Assembly: GCF_900102015.1 (NCBI RefSeq)
Contig: NZ_FNAT01000004.1
Span: forward strand, 308,443-372,442
DNA length: 64,000 nucleotides
Direction: 5' to 3'
Origin: Limimaricola pyoseonensis
Lineage (GTDB): Bacteria > Pseudomonadota > Alphaproteobacteria > Rhodobacterales > Rhodobacteraceae
Numbering within the stretch: position 1 is the stretch's first letter; every line of letters starts with the position of its first letter. Below the pieces are notes generated by a model that was not told where the DNA came from, did no database searches, and saw only the letters and a program-made list of their open reading frames with translations. The translations under genes were made by a program, and so were the position numbers. This document shows positions 1 through 7,369 of this stretch, one piece after another.

Positions 1-408
1 GTGCGCATCCACTACACCGGCACTCTGAACGACGGCCAGACCTTCGATTCGAGCGAAGGCCGCGAGCCGCTCGAGTTCCAGGTCGGCTCGGGCCAGATCA
101 TCCCCGGCCTCGACCAGGCGATGCCCGGCATGGAAGTCGGCGAGACCAAGACCGTCGAGGTGGCCTGCGAGAACGCCTACGGCCAGCCCGACCCGAACGC
201 CCGCCAGTCGGTGCCGCGCGACTCGATCCCCGACAACATCCCGACCGATCCGGGCACCCGCCTGCAGATGCAGACCCCGCAGGGCCAGGTCGTGCCGGTC
301 ACCGTGATCGAGGCCGATGCCGAGCAGGTGACGCTCGACGCGAACCACCCGCTGGCCGGTCAGGACCTAACCTTCAAGGTCGAGCTCGTGGGCGTCGACC
401 CGGCCTGA
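1..408 (+). CDS. FKBP-type peptidyl-prolyl cis-trans isomerase (SlyD-like), 5' partial
   Basis: The product would catalyse cis-trans isomerisation of X-Pro peptide bonds and act as a folding helper. The reading frame is open from the first base, and its opening residues V-R-I-H-Y-T-G-T-L match the interior of the FKBP fold, so a short N-terminus (probably about ten residues) lies before the window. Visible FKBP hallmarks are YTGTL, FDSS, the G-S-G-Q-I-I-P-G-L active-site stretch (about residues 29-37) and GMEVGE. The second half (about residues 65-130) corresponds to the insert-in-flap domain of SlyD-type proteins. There is no His-rich metal-binding tail. A strong terminator follows, so this is the last gene of its unit. 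The family is sure; the exact paralogue is not. Confidence 0.9.
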   Translation: MRIHYTGTLNDGQTFDSSEGREPLEFQVGSGQIIPGLDQAMPGMEVGETKTVEVACENAYGQPDPNARQSVPRDSIPDNIPTDPGTRLQMQTPQGQVVPVTVIEADAEQVTLDANHPLAGQDLTFKVELVGVDPA

Positions 409-427
409 GCCGCGACAGCCTTTTCGG

Positions 428-464
428 AAAAGGCCCCGGCAGCACCCGCTGCCGGGGCCTTTTT
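428..464 (+). terminator. Rho-independent terminator after the FKBP gene
   Basis: A perfect 12-bp stem (432-443 with 448-459) around a 4-base loop, preceded by AAAA and followed by TTTTT. A second small hairpin, GCCTTTT-CGG-AAAAGGC (418-434), overlaps its left arm. Confidence 0.9.
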
Positions 465-502
465 CATGTGAACACGGCCGCCCGATGGCCTAGGAGGGGG
501 CC

Positions 503-826
503 ATGCCTGCCCTGATCGTCTACCTCACCGCGGCCCTGTTCGAGATCGCCGGCTGCTTCGCGGTCTGGGCGTGGTGGCGGGCCGGGGCCTCGGCCTGGTG
601 GCTGGCGCCCGGCGCCGCGGCGCTGGCGGGCTTCGCGGGCCTGCTCGCGCTCAGCCCCGCCGCCTTCGCGGGGCGCGCCTTCGCGGCCTATGGCGGGGTC
701 TACATCGCGGCGTCGCTGGGCTGGCTGTGGGTCGTGGAGGGGCAGCGCCCCGACCGGTTCGACGCGGCCGGGGGGCTGGTCTGCCTGCTGGGCGCGGCGC
801 TGATCCTGTGGGGACCGCGCGGCTAG
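503..826 (+). CDS. YnfA/UPF0060 family membrane protein
   Basis: A 107-residue, very hydrophobic protein with about four predicted membrane helices. Its organisation matches the YnfA/UPF0060 family of small inner-membrane proteins: an early E-I-A-G-C-F motif, G-G-V-Y-I-A in the third helix, and G-Q-R-P-D-R-F-D before the last helix. Some relatives resemble small multidrug resistance pumps, but the substrate here is unknown. A strong Shine-Dalgarno (AGGAGG at 492-497) supports the ATG at 503. Its stop codon overlaps the stop of the convergent VOC gene through a shared CTAG. Confidence 0.9.
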   Translation: MPALIVYLTAALFEIAGCFAVWAWWRAGASAWWLAPGAAALAGFAGLLALSPAAFAGRAFAAYGGVYIAASLGWLWVVEGQRPDRFDAAGGLVCLLGAALILWGPRG

Positions 827-1251
827 CCCTTTTGCGCGGCCATCGCGGCCTGCATCTTCTCCATGTCCATCCAGCCGGTCTCGAGCACGTTGCCGTCGGG
901 GTCGCGGATGGTGCGGCCATACATGAAGTCGCCATGCTCGACCTTCTTGCCGGTGTCGGAGCCGCCATGCGCGAGCGCGGCCTCGACGATGGCATCGACC
1001 GCCGCGCGGCTGTCGCGCGGGATCGCCACCAGCACGCCGGTGGCCTCGCGCGGGTCGGCGACGGGGCCGGGCGAGAAGCCCGCGAAGGTGTCGCGGTCGA
1101 GCAGCATCAGGCAGACGCCGTCGGTGACGCGCATGCAGGCGGTGTGATCGCCGGAGAACTGCGCCACCACCGAGAAGCCGAGGCCCTCGTAGAAGGCGCG
1201 GGCGCGCGCGGCGCTCTCGACCGGCAGGTTGACGTAGACGGGCTGTGACAT
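823..1251 (-). CDS. VOC family (glyoxalase/bleomycin-resistance fold) protein
   Basis: A 142-residue single-domain protein of the vicinal oxygen chelate superfamily. It opens with V-Y-V-N-L-P-V, followed by the [11 protein letters not shown] helix. It ends with [10 protein letters not shown], the usual C-terminal strand carrying a metal-ligand Glu. These folds occur in glyoxalases, dioxygenases and antibiotic-binding proteins; nothing in the sequence or neighbourhood gives a substrate. I chose the ATG at 1251 (M-S-Q-P-V) because a GAGG sits about nine bases upstream. An in-frame upstream start at 1266 would add M-R-G-F-A. It is convergent with the YnfA gene. Confidence 0.8.
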   Translation of the reverse strand: MSQPVYVNLPVESAARARAFYEGLGFSVVAQFSGDHTACMRVTDGVCLMLLDRDTFAGFSPGPVADPREATGVLVAIPRDSRAAVDAIVEAALAHGGSDTGKKVEHGDFMYGRTIRDPDGNVLETGWMDMEKMQAAMAAQKG

Positions 1252-1312
1252 GGCGAAACCTCGCAACGGGGAACAGGTGCCCCGAAGCTAGACCGTCGCC
1301 GGGCGAGTCGTC

Positions 1313-2098
1313 TCAGAGATTCTCGCTCTGGGGCATGCCGAGCACGTGGTAGCCGCCATCGACATGCACGATCTCGCCGGTGGTGCAGGCGGCCGCGTCC
1401 GAGCAGAGGTAGAGCGCGGTGCCGCCGACCGCCTCGAGCGTGGCGTTGGCGCGCATCGGCGCGTTGGCGTCGGTGTGCTTGAAGGTCTTGCGCGCGCCGC
1501 CGATCGCCGCGCCCGCCAGCGTCTTCATCGGGCCGGGCGAGACCGCGTTGACGCGGATGCCCTCGGGGCCGAGATCGTTGGCGAGGTAGCGCACGGAGGC
1601 CTCGAGCGCCGCCTTGGCGACGCCCATCACGTTGTAGAACGGCGTCACCTTGTTCGAGCCCTGGTAGGTCAGGGTGACGATCGAGCCGCCCGCGCTCATC
1701 AGCGGATGGGCGCGGCGCGCCACGTCGATCAGCGAGTAGCAGGAGATGGTGAGCGAGTTGCGGAAGTTCTCGCGCGAGGTGTTGATGAAGCGGCCGGCCA
1801 GCTCGTCCTTGTTGGAATAGGCGATGGCGTGGACGAGGAAGTCGAGCCGGCCCCAGCGGTCCTCGATCTTCTTGAAGGCCGCGTCGAGCGAGGCGTCGTC
1901 GGTGACGTCGACATCGAGCAGGAAGTCCGAATCGAGCTGCGCCACCAGCGGCGCGACGCGCCGCCCGAAGGTCTCGCCCTGATAGGAGAAGGCCAGCTCG
2001 GCGCCCGCGCCGTGCAGCGCCTTGGCGATCCCCCAGGCGATCGAACGGTCGTTCGCCACGCCCATCACCAGACCGCGCTTGCCCACCATCGACATCAT
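1313..2098 (-). CDS. fabI: Enoyl-[acyl-carrier-protein] reductase FabI
   Basis: Catalyses the NAD(P)H-dependent reduction of trans-2-enoyl-ACP, the last step of each fatty-acid elongation cycle, in the cytoplasm. It is about 260 residues with a short-chain dehydrogenase fold. An N-terminal K-R-G-L-V-M-G-V-A nucleotide-binding strand is followed by the FabI-type catalytic spacing Tyr155-x6-Lys162 (Y-N-V-M-G-V-A-K). S-P-G-P-M-K-T-L-A-G matches the substrate loop. It is the third gene of fabA-fabB-fabI, 22 bases after fabB. Three Met codons lie at the N-terminus (2098, 2095, 2089), so the start is uncertain by up to three residues. FabI is the usual target of triclosan-type inhibitors; no resistance-type change can be judged here. 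Confidence 0.95.
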   Translation of the reverse strand: MMSMVGKRGLVMGVANDRSIAWGIAKALHGAGAELAFSYQGETFGRRVAPLVAQLDSDFLLDVDVTDDASLDAAFKKIEDRWGRLDFLVHAIAYSNKDELAGRFINTSRENFRNSLTISCYSLIDVARRAHPLMSAGGSIVTLTYQGSNKVTPFYNVMGVAKAALEASVRYLANDLGPEGIRVNAVSPGPMKTLAGAAIGGARKTFKHTDANAPMRANATLEAVGGTALYLCSDAAACTTGEIVHVDGGYHVLGMPQSENL

Positions 2099-2120
2099 GT
2101 CACCGTCTCCGCCTTGTTGC

Positions 2121-3350
2121 TCAGCCGTGGTAGCGCGACAGCAGCATCGAGCCGTTGGTGCCGCCGAAGCCGAAGCTGTTGGTCATCACCGTGTCGAGCC
2201 CGGCATTCTCGCGCAGCTCGGTCGCGATCTCGCCCTCGTGGATGCCCTCGGCGAGGTTCTCCACGTTGATCGAGGGCGCGATGTAGTCGCCCTTGAGCAT
2301 CAGCAGGCAGTAGATCGCCTCCTGCGCGCCGGTGGCGCCCTGGCTGTGGCCGGTCATCGACTTGGTCGAGGAGATCGGCGGGGTCTGGCCCTCGCCGAAG
2401 ACGCGGCGCACCGCCTCGACCTCGCCGACATCGCCCACGGGCGTCGAGGTGCCATGCGCGTTGATGTAGTCGACCTTGCGGCCCTCGGGCAGGGTGTTCA
2501 GCGCCAGCCGCATCGCCCGCTCGCCGCCTTCGCCCGAGGGCGCGACCATGTCGTGGCCGTCCGAGGTCGCGGCGAAGCCGGTCACCTCGGCGTAGATCTT
2601 GGCGCCGCGCGCCAGCGCCCGGTCGAGATCCTCGAGCACCACCATGCCGCCGCCGCCGGCGATCACGAAGCCGTCGCGGTCGCGGTCGAAGGCGCGGCTG
2701 GCCTTCTCGGGGGTGTCGTTGAACTTCGAGGACATCGCGCCCATCGCGTCGAACAGGCACGACAGCGTCCAGTCGAGCTCCTCGCCGCCGCCGGCGAACA
2801 TCAGGTCCTGCTTGCCCATCATGATCTGCTCGGCGGCCGCGCCGATGCAGTGCAGCGAGGTCGAGCAGGCCGAGGTGATCGAGTAGTTGATGCCCTTGAT
2901 CCTGTAGGCGGTGGCGAGGTTCGCCGAGACCGTCGAGGACATGCCGCGCGGCACCATGAGCGGGCCGATCCGCTTGGGGCTGCCGGATTTCAGCACGGTC
3001 TGGTGCGCCGAGAACAGGTTCGAGGTCGAAGGACCGCCGGAGCCCGCGATCAGGCCCGAACGCTCGTTCGAGATGTCGGCCTCCTCGAGGCCGGCATCGG
3101 CGATCGCCTGGCTCATCGACAGGTAGGCATAGGCCGCGCCGGGGCCCATGAAGCGCAGCGTGCGCTTGTCGATATGCTCCTTGGGGTCGAGCTTCAGCGT
3201 GCCGGCGACGCGGCTGCGGAAGCCGTATTCGGCCATTTCCTCGGAGGCCTCGATGCCCGAGCGGCCGGCGCGCAGGGCGGCGTCGACCTCCTGCGCGGTG
3301 TTGCCGATGGGCGAGACGACCCCGAGGCCGGTGACGACGACGCGACGCAT
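2121..3350 (-). CDS. fabB: Beta-ketoacyl-[acyl-carrier-protein] synthase I FabB
   Basis: Condensing enzyme of type II fatty-acid synthesis. With FabA it defines the anaerobic unsaturated fatty-acid branch. It has 409 residues, close to the roughly 405 of characterised FabB proteins. The Cys-His-His triad is visible: Cys162 in T-S-A-C-S-T-S, His299 in N-A-H-G-T-S-T-P, and His335 in [10 protein letters not shown]. The C-terminal S-F-G-F-G-G-T-N loop is present. The ATG at 3350 follows a near-perfect AAGGAGG. It lies 20 bases downstream of fabA and upstream of fabI, so the three genes form one operon. Confidence 0.97.
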   Translation of the reverse strand: MRRVVVTGLGVVSPIGNTAQEVDAALRAGRSGIEASEEMAEYGFRSRVAGTLKLDPKEHIDKRTLRFMGPGAAYAYLSMSQAIADAGLEEADISNERSGLIAGSGGPSTSNLFSAHQTVLKSGSPKRIGPLMVPRGMSSTVSANLATAYRIKGINYSITSACSTSLHCIGAAAEQIMMGKQDLMFAGGGEELDWTLSCLFDAMGAMSSKFNDTPEKASRAFDRDRDGFVIAGGGGMVVLEDLDRALARGAKIYAEVTGFAATSDGHDMVAPSGEGGERAMRLALNTLPEGRKVDYINAHGTSTPVGDVGEVEAVRRVFGEGQTPPISSTKSMTGHSQGATGAQEAIYCLLMLKGDYIAPSINVENLAEGIHEGEIATELRENAGLDTVMTNSFGFGGTNGSMLLSRYHG

Positions 3351-3370
3351 GGCGCCTCCTTCCTTGTGGT

Positions 3371-3880
3371 TCAGCTCTCGGAGAGAGCGACCTTCATGTC
3401 CTTGACCTGGTAGATGACCTCGCCATCGGCCTCGACCCGGCCGTCGGCGACGCCCATGGTCAGCCGGCGGGTCTGCACGGCCTTGGTGAAATCGACGTGG
3501 TAGGTCAGCAGCTTGCGGTCCGGGCGGACCATGCCGGTCAGCTTCACCTCGCCGACGCCCAGCGCGTAGCCGCGGCCCTGCCAGCCGCGCCAGCCGAGGT
3601 TGAAGCCGGTCAGCTGCCACAGCCCGTCGAGGCCGAGGCAGCCGGGCATGATCGGGTTGCCCGGGAAGTGGCACTCGAAGAACCACAGGTCGGGCTTGAT
3701 GTCGAACTCGGCCACGACATGGCCTTTGCCATGCGCGCCGCCGTCGCCGGAGATGTCGGTGATCCGGTCCATCATCAGCATCGGCGGCTCGGGAAGCTGC
3801 GCGTTGCCCGGGCCGAACAGTTCACCGCGCGCGCATTTCAGGAGCGCGTCCTTGTCGAACTGGGTCGGATACTCTGCCAT
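3371..3880 (-). CDS. fabA: 3-hydroxydecanoyl-[ACP] dehydratase/isomerase FabA
   Basis: Bifunctional dehydratase and trans-2/cis-3 isomerase that introduces the double bond for unsaturated fatty acids. Its 169 residues match the family size. The active-site His71 lies in [19 protein letters not shown] and is paired with Asp85, both as in E. coli FabA. It is the first gene of fabA-fabB-fabI and is divergent from irr. Because FabA and FabB occur together, the organism should make unsaturated fatty acids by the anaerobic pathway, giving vaccenate, the main fatty acid of this bacterial group (established knowledge). Confidence 0.97.
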   Translation of the reverse strand: MAEYPTQFDKDALLKCARGELFGPGNAQLPEPPMLMMDRITDISGDGGAHGKGHVVAEFDIKPDLWFFECHFPGNPIMPGCLGLDGLWQLTGFNLGWRGWQGRGYALGVGEVKLTGMVRPDRKLLTYHVDFTKAVQTRRLTMGVADGRVEADGEVIYQVKDMKVALSES

Positions 3881-3918
3881 GGGGCCCCGTGATGTTTGCG
3901 GTTTCGCTTTCCCGAGGC

Positions 3919-3946
3919 TGTATCACCCGCTCGCGCGGAAGGGCAA
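3919..3946 (-). promoter_or_regulatory. Predicted promoter of fabA-fabB-fabI
   Basis: Read on the minus strand: -35 TTGCCC (3946-3941), 16-base spacer, -10 GATACA (3924-3919). Initiation near 3912 would give a leader of about 30 bases. Inferred by eye only. Confidence 0.45.
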
Positions 3947-3989
3947 GGGCGGCGGGCGCGCGGTACGCTGCCGGGATCCGCGCGAAACG

Positions 3990-4018
3990 TTGAATTCCGG
4001 CGCGATCTGCGCCATATC
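3990..4018 (+). promoter_or_regulatory. Predicted promoter of irr, likely leaderless
   Basis: -35 TTGAAT (3990-3995), 17-base spacer, -10 CATATC (4013-4018). The irr ATG is at 4028 and no Shine-Dalgarno precedes it, so the transcript probably starts at or within about three bases of the start codon. Confidence 0.5.
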
Positions 4019-4027
4019 TGGCCTGTC

Positions 4028-4453
4028 ATGACGAATGCCCACACCACACCCGCCCGCCGCGGCGCCGACTGGCTGGCCACCGCCGGGCTGCGCCCGACGC
4101 GGCAGCGGCTCGCGCTCGCGGCACTGCTGGTGGGCGACGGGCACAACCGGCACGTGACCGCCGAGAGCCTGTTCGAGGCGGCCTCCAAGGCCGGGCACAA
4201 GGTGTCGCTCGCCACGGTCTACAACACGCTCTCGGCCTTCTGCGCCGCGGGGCTGATGCGCGAGATCACGGTTGACGGCTCGAAGAGCTACTTCGACACC
4301 GACATGTCGGATCACCCGCATTTCTACTGGGAGGACGAGGCGCGGCTGTCCGACGCCCCGGCCGAACAGCTGGAGATCTCGCGGCTGCCCGACGCGCCCG
4401 AGGGCGCGGAGATCGCCAAGGTCGACGTGGTGATCCGCCTGCGCCGCCGCTAA
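4028..4453 (+). CDS. irr: Iron response regulator Irr (Fur superfamily)
   Basis: A 141-residue Fur-fold transcription factor. A winged helix occupies about residues 14-80, including L-R-P-T-R-Q-R-L and the recognition-helix region L-A-T-V-Y-N-T-L. It is followed by G-S-K-S-Y-F-D-T and the short His motif D-H-P-H-F (95-99). The combination H-N-R-H-V-T-A-E plus V-D-G-S-K-S-Y-F-D-T is characteristic of alphaproteobacterial Irr rather than Fur, Mur or Zur. Irr represses or activates iron and heme genes under iron limitation (established for the family). The ATG at 4028 is chosen because the Irr domain starts just after it; upstream in-frame sequence is GC-rich and non-conserved in appearance. It is divergent from fabA. 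Confidence 0.9.
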   Translation: MTNAHTTPARRGADWLATAGLRPTRQRLALAALLVGDGHNRHVTAESLFEAASKAGHKVSLATVYNTLSAFCAAGLMREITVDGSKSYFDTDMSDHPHFYWEDEARLSDAPAEQLEISRLPDAPEGAEIAKVDVVIRLRRR

Positions 4454-4503
4454 GCGCCCGCCGCCCGCCACCGGCCGCGCAAGGCGGCCCCGGGGTCATC
4501 TGC

Positions 4504-4532
4504 TTGCAGCCTCGCGCCGCCGGGCCTAGCCT
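4504..4532 (+). promoter_or_regulatory. Predicted promoter of proC
   Basis: -35 TTGCAG (4504-4509), 17-base spacer, -10 TAGCCT (4527-4532). The stretch from 4525 to 4540 is 14/16 identical to the sequence ending at the A of the arginine leader ATG (41745-41760). Confidence 0.5.
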
Positions 4533-4559
4533 CGCGCGCAAACGCAAGGAGGATGCTCC

Positions 4560-5375
4560 ATGAACATGGATGACGTAGCGCGCCGCGGTCTGGTGCTTCT
4601 GGGATGCGGCAAGATGGGCTCGGCGATGCTGGCGGGCTGGCTCGAGGGCGGGCTGCCGCGGCAGTCGGTGACCGTGCTCGACCCCAAGCCCTCGGACTGG
4701 TTGCAGGACCAGGGCATCCGGCTCAACGAGGAGTTGCCCGAGGACCCGGCGATCGTGCTGGTGGCGGTCAAGCCGCAGATGATGGGCGACGCGCTGCCCT
4801 CGATGCAGGCCAAGGGCAACGGCACGACGCTGTTCGTCTCGGTCGCCGCCGGCACGCCGATCGCCACCTTCGAGAAGGCTCTGGGCGAGAAGACCCCGAT
4901 CGTGCGCGCCATGCCCAACACCCCCTCGGCGATCGGCCGCGGCATCACCGCGATCATCGGCAACGACCACGCCACGGCCGAGCAGGTCGACCTCGCCGAG
5001 GCGCTGCTGAAGGCGGTGGGGCAGGTCGTGCGGCTGGAGCGCGAGGAGCAGATGGACGGCGTCACCGCCGTGTCGGGCTCGGGCCCGGCCTACGTGTTCC
5101 ACCTGATCGAGACGATGGCCAAGGCCGGCGAGGAGCAGGGGCTTTCGCCCGAGCTGGCGCTGCAGCTCGCCACCGCCACCGTGGCGGGCGCGGGCGCGCT
5201 GGCGGACGGCTCGGACCAGCATCCGGGCACGCTGCGCGAGAACGTGACCTCGCCCAACGGCACCACGCAGGCCGCGCTCGACGTGCTGATGAACGAGACG
5301 GACGGCTTCCCGGTGCTTCTGAGCCGGGCGCTCAAGGCCGCCGCCGACCGCTCGCGCGAGCTTGCGAATGGGTGA
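4560..5375 (+). CDS. proC: Pyrroline-5-carboxylate reductase ProC
   Basis: Reduces pyrroline-5-carboxylate to proline with NAD(P)H, the last step of proline synthesis. It has 271 residues. The Rossmann fingerprint L-G-C-G-K-M-G appears at residues 14-20. A-V-K-P-Q and M-P-N-T-P follow, and the family signature region S-G-S-G-P-A-Y-V and S-P-N-G-T-T is present in the C-terminal helical domain. A strong AAGGAGGA precedes the ATG. Its end overlaps the start of the CsaA-like gene by 8 bases, so the next two genes are probably co-transcribed. Confidence 0.95.
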   Translation: MNMDDVARRGLVLLGCGKMGSAMLAGWLEGGLPRQSVTVLDPKPSDWLQDQGIRLNEELPEDPAIVLVAVKPQMMGDALPSMQAKGNGTTLFVSVAAGTPIATFEKALGEKTPIVRAMPNTPSAIGRGITAIIGNDHATAEQVDLAEALLKAVGQVVRLEREEQMDGVTAVSGSGPAYVFHLIETMAKAGEEQGLSPELALQLATATVAGAGALADGSDQHPGTLRENVTSPNGTTQAALDVLMNETDGFPVLLSRALKAAADRSRELANG

Positions 5376-5721
5376 GGCGCGGACCCCGGAGATCGTCTTC
5401 GACGACTTCGCCAAGGTGGACATCCGCGCGGGCAAGGTGACCCGCGCGGAGCCCTACCCGGAGGCGCGGAAGCCCGCGATCAAGCTCTGGGTCGATTTCG
5501 GCCCGGAGATCGGTGAGAAGCGCTCCTCGGCGCAGATCACCGCGCATTACGACCCCGAGCTGCTGGTCGGGCGGCAGGTGCTGGCGGTGGTGAACTTCCC
5601 GCCGCGCCAGATCGGCAAGTTCGTCTCCGAGGTGCTGGTTCTGGGCCTGCCGGACGAAAGCGGCGGCATCGTGCTGGTCGGACCCGACCAGCCCGTGCCC
5701 GCGGGAGGGCGGCTGTCATGA
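5368..5721 (+). CDS. CsaA-like tRNA-binding domain protein
   Basis: A 117-residue stand-alone OB-fold of the EMAP-II/MetG C-terminal type. Residues F-D-D-F-A-K-V-D-I-R-A-G-K-V start the domain. A-I-K-L-W-V-D-F-G, S-S-A-Q-I-T and V-N-F-P-P-R-Q-I-G follow in the expected order. Characterised relatives (CsaA, Trbp111) dimerise and bind tRNA or have chaperone activity; the role here is inferred. The start at 5368 overlaps the proC stop. The end overlaps the next start as ATGA, which indicates translational coupling. Confidence 0.85.
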   Translation: MGEARTPEIVFDDFAKVDIRAGKVTRAEPYPEARKPAIKLWVDFGPEIGEKRSSAQITAHYDPELLVGRQVLAVVNFPPRQIGKFVSEVLVLGLPDESGGIVLVGPDQPVPAGGRLS

Positions 5722-6680
5722 CCCGCAAGACGCTTCTGGTGACGCGGCCGCTGCCGCAATCGGTGCTCGACGCCTGCGCGCGCAGCTTCGACGCCACCTT
5801 CCGCGACGCCGACCGCGGCCTGACCGAGGCCGAGGCGGCCGAGGCATTGCAGAGCTACGACGCGATCCTGTGCACGCTGGGCGACCGGTTCACCGCGAAG
5901 GCCTTCGAAGAGGCGGGCGAAATCCGTTGCGGCGTGCTCGCCAATTTCGGGGTGGGCTACAACCACATCGACACGCAGGCGGCGCGCGCCGCCGGCGTCG
6001 CGGTGTCGAACACGCCCGACACGGTGACGGATGCCACCGCCGATATCGGCATGACGCTGCTTCTGGCCACCGCGCGCCGCGCGGGCGAGGGCGAGCGGCT
6101 GGTGCGGGCGGGCGAATGGTCCGGCTGGGCGCCGACGCAGATGCTGGGGCGGCACGTCACCGGCAAGACGGTGGGCATCGTCGGCATGGGCCGGATCGGG
6201 CAGGCGGTGGCCAAGCGCTGCGCGCTCGGCTTCGACATGCAGGTGCTCTACCACAACCGCTCGCCCAAGGCGGTGCCGCTGCCGGTGATGCAGGTGGGCG
6301 ACCTCGAGGAGCTGATGGGCTCGGCCGATTTCGTGGTGGTGACCGTGCCGGCGACGCCCGAGACCCGGCACCTGATCAGCCGCGAGATGATCGCCGCGAT
6401 GAAGCCCGAGGGGGTGTTGATCAACATCGCCCGCGGCGACGTGGTCGACGAAGAGGCGCTGATCGAGGCGCTGGAGGCGGGCCGGATCGGCGGCGCCGGG
6501 CTCGACGTCTACGAGAACGAGCCGCAGGTGCCCGAGCGGCTGCGCGCGCTCGACAACGCGGTGCTGCTGCCGCATCTCGGCACGGCGGCGCTCGAGGTGC
6601 GCGAGGCGATGGGGCGGATGGCGCTCGACAACGCCATCGCCTGGGCGCGCGGCGGCGCGCTGCCGCAGCTGGTCAACTGA
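5718..6680 (+). CDS. D-isomer-specific 2-hydroxyacid dehydrogenase (glyoxylate/hydroxypyruvate reductase type)
   Basis: A 320-residue NAD(P)-dependent dehydrogenase interconverting 2-keto acids and D-2-hydroxyacids. The catalytic-domain motif G-V-L-A-N-F-G-V-G-Y-N-H-I-D precedes the Rossmann motif G-M-G-R-I-G. The catalytic Arg (N-I-A-R-G-D-V-V-D-E), Glu (Y-E-N-E-P) and His (L-P-H-L-G-T-A) are all present. The R-S-P-K after the second strand (H-N-R-S) suggests NADPH preference. Overall it resembles glyoxylate or hydroxypyruvate reductase, but the substrate cannot be fixed from sequence. It is coupled by ATGA to the CsaA-like gene. Confidence 0.88.
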   Translation: MTRKTLLVTRPLPQSVLDACARSFDATFRDADRGLTEAEAAEALQSYDAILCTLGDRFTAKAFEEAGEIRCGVLANFGVGYNHIDTQAARAAGVAVSNTPDTVTDATADIGMTLLLATARRAGEGERLVRAGEWSGWAPTQMLGRHVTGKTVGIVGMGRIGQAVAKRCALGFDMQVLYHNRSPKAVPLPVMQVGDLEELMGSADFVVVTVPATPETRHLISREMIAAMKPEGVLINIARGDVVDEEALIEALEAGRIGGAGLDVYENEPQVPERLRALDNAVLLPHLGTAALEVREAMGRMALDNAIAWARGGALPQLVN

Positions 6681-6683
6681 TCC

Positions 6684-7268
6684 TCAGGCGGGGCGGTCGC
6701 CGATCGCCTCGCGAAAATGCTTGCGGCAGAGCGAGACGTAGCGGTCGTTGCCGCCGATCTCGACCTGGTCGCCGGCCATGGCGACGCGGCCCTCGGCATC
6801 CTTGCGCACCACCATGGTGGCCTTGCGGCCGCAATGGCAGATGGTGCGGACCTCGCGCATCTCGTCGGCGAGCGCCAGAAGCGTCGCCGAGCCGGGGAAG
6901 AGGTGGCCGAGGAAATCCACCCTGAGGCCGTAGCACATCACCGGCACGCGCAGGTCGTCGACCGCGCGGGCCAGCTGCCAGACCTGATCGGGCGAGAGGA
7001 ACTGCGCCTCGTCGACGAAGACGCAGGCGCAGGGCGTCTCGAGCCTGTGCCTGATCTTCTCGAACAGGTCGTCGCCCGCGTCGAAGGTATCGGCCGCAGA
7101 CCCGATGCCGATGCGGCTCTTGATGAAGCCCTCGCCGGAGCGGTTGTCGAAGCGCGCGGTGAGCAGGTAGGTCTGCATGCCCCGCTCGGCGTAGTTGTGC
7201 GCCGCCTGCAAAAGCACCGTCGACTTGCCGGCGTTCATGGTGGAGTAGTTGAAGTAGAGCTTGGCCAT
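6684..7268 (-). CDS. tdk: Thymidine kinase (type II)
   Basis: Phosphorylates thymidine to dTMP in pyrimidine salvage. Its 194 residues have a P-loop M-N-A-G-K-S-T (residues 11-17), the Walker-B-like V-F-V-D-E-A-Q-F and the lid/zinc region with C-H-C-G-R-K-A and a C-terminal C-R-K-H. These are the features of the bacterial/human TK1 family. It is convergent with the upstream dehydrogenase, only three bases from its stop. The terminator of the next minus-strand gene lies just before its start, so tdk should have its own promoter. It complements the cdd-deoA-deoB salvage genes near the end of the window. Confidence 0.95.
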   Translation of the reverse strand: MAKLYFNYSTMNAGKSTVLLQAAHNYAERGMQTYLLTARFDNRSGEGFIKSRIGIGSAADTFDAGDDLFEKIRHRLETPCACVFVDEAQFLSPDQVWQLARAVDDLRVPVMCYGLRVDFLGHLFPGSATLLALADEMREVRTICHCGRKATMVVRKDAEGRVAMAGDQVEIGGNDRYVSLCRKHFREAIGDRPA

Positions 7269-7286
7269 GGGCCGAGCACATACAAA

Positions 7287-7315
7287 GGGCGGCGCGTCGT
7301 GACAACGCGCCGCCC
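7287..7315 (-). terminator. Terminator of the hibernation-factor/cold-shock gene
   Basis: A perfect 11-bp GC stem (7287-7297 with 7305-7315, 7-base loop). On the minus strand it is followed by TTTG. It ends the unit that begins at 7954 and insulates tdk. Confidence 0.75.
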
Positions 7316-7322
7316 GTGGTCA

Positions 7323-7366
7323 GCAAGAGTTTTCCAAAACTCTTGCAAATTCCTTCGAAGGAATTT
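7323..7366. repeat. Two adjacent AT-rich perfect palindromes
   Basis: An 11-bp inverted repeat with a 2-base loop (7323-7346, arms G-C-A-A-G-A-G-T-T-T-T) abuts a 20-base perfect palindrome (7347-7366, centred on TTCGAA). Both are far more AT-rich than their surroundings and lie between the hpf-like stop and its GC terminator. They may be a repetitive extragenic element or an RNA 3'-end structure; I saw no second copy in this window. Confidence 0.8.
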
Positions 7367-7369
7367 CGG

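Noticed and set aside
4028-4453. Fur, Mur or Zur in place of Irr
   Set aside because: The protein lacks the Cys-x2-Cys pairs of Zur/PerR and carries the Irr-type H-N-R-H-V-T-A-E and G-S-K-S-Y-F-D-T sequences.
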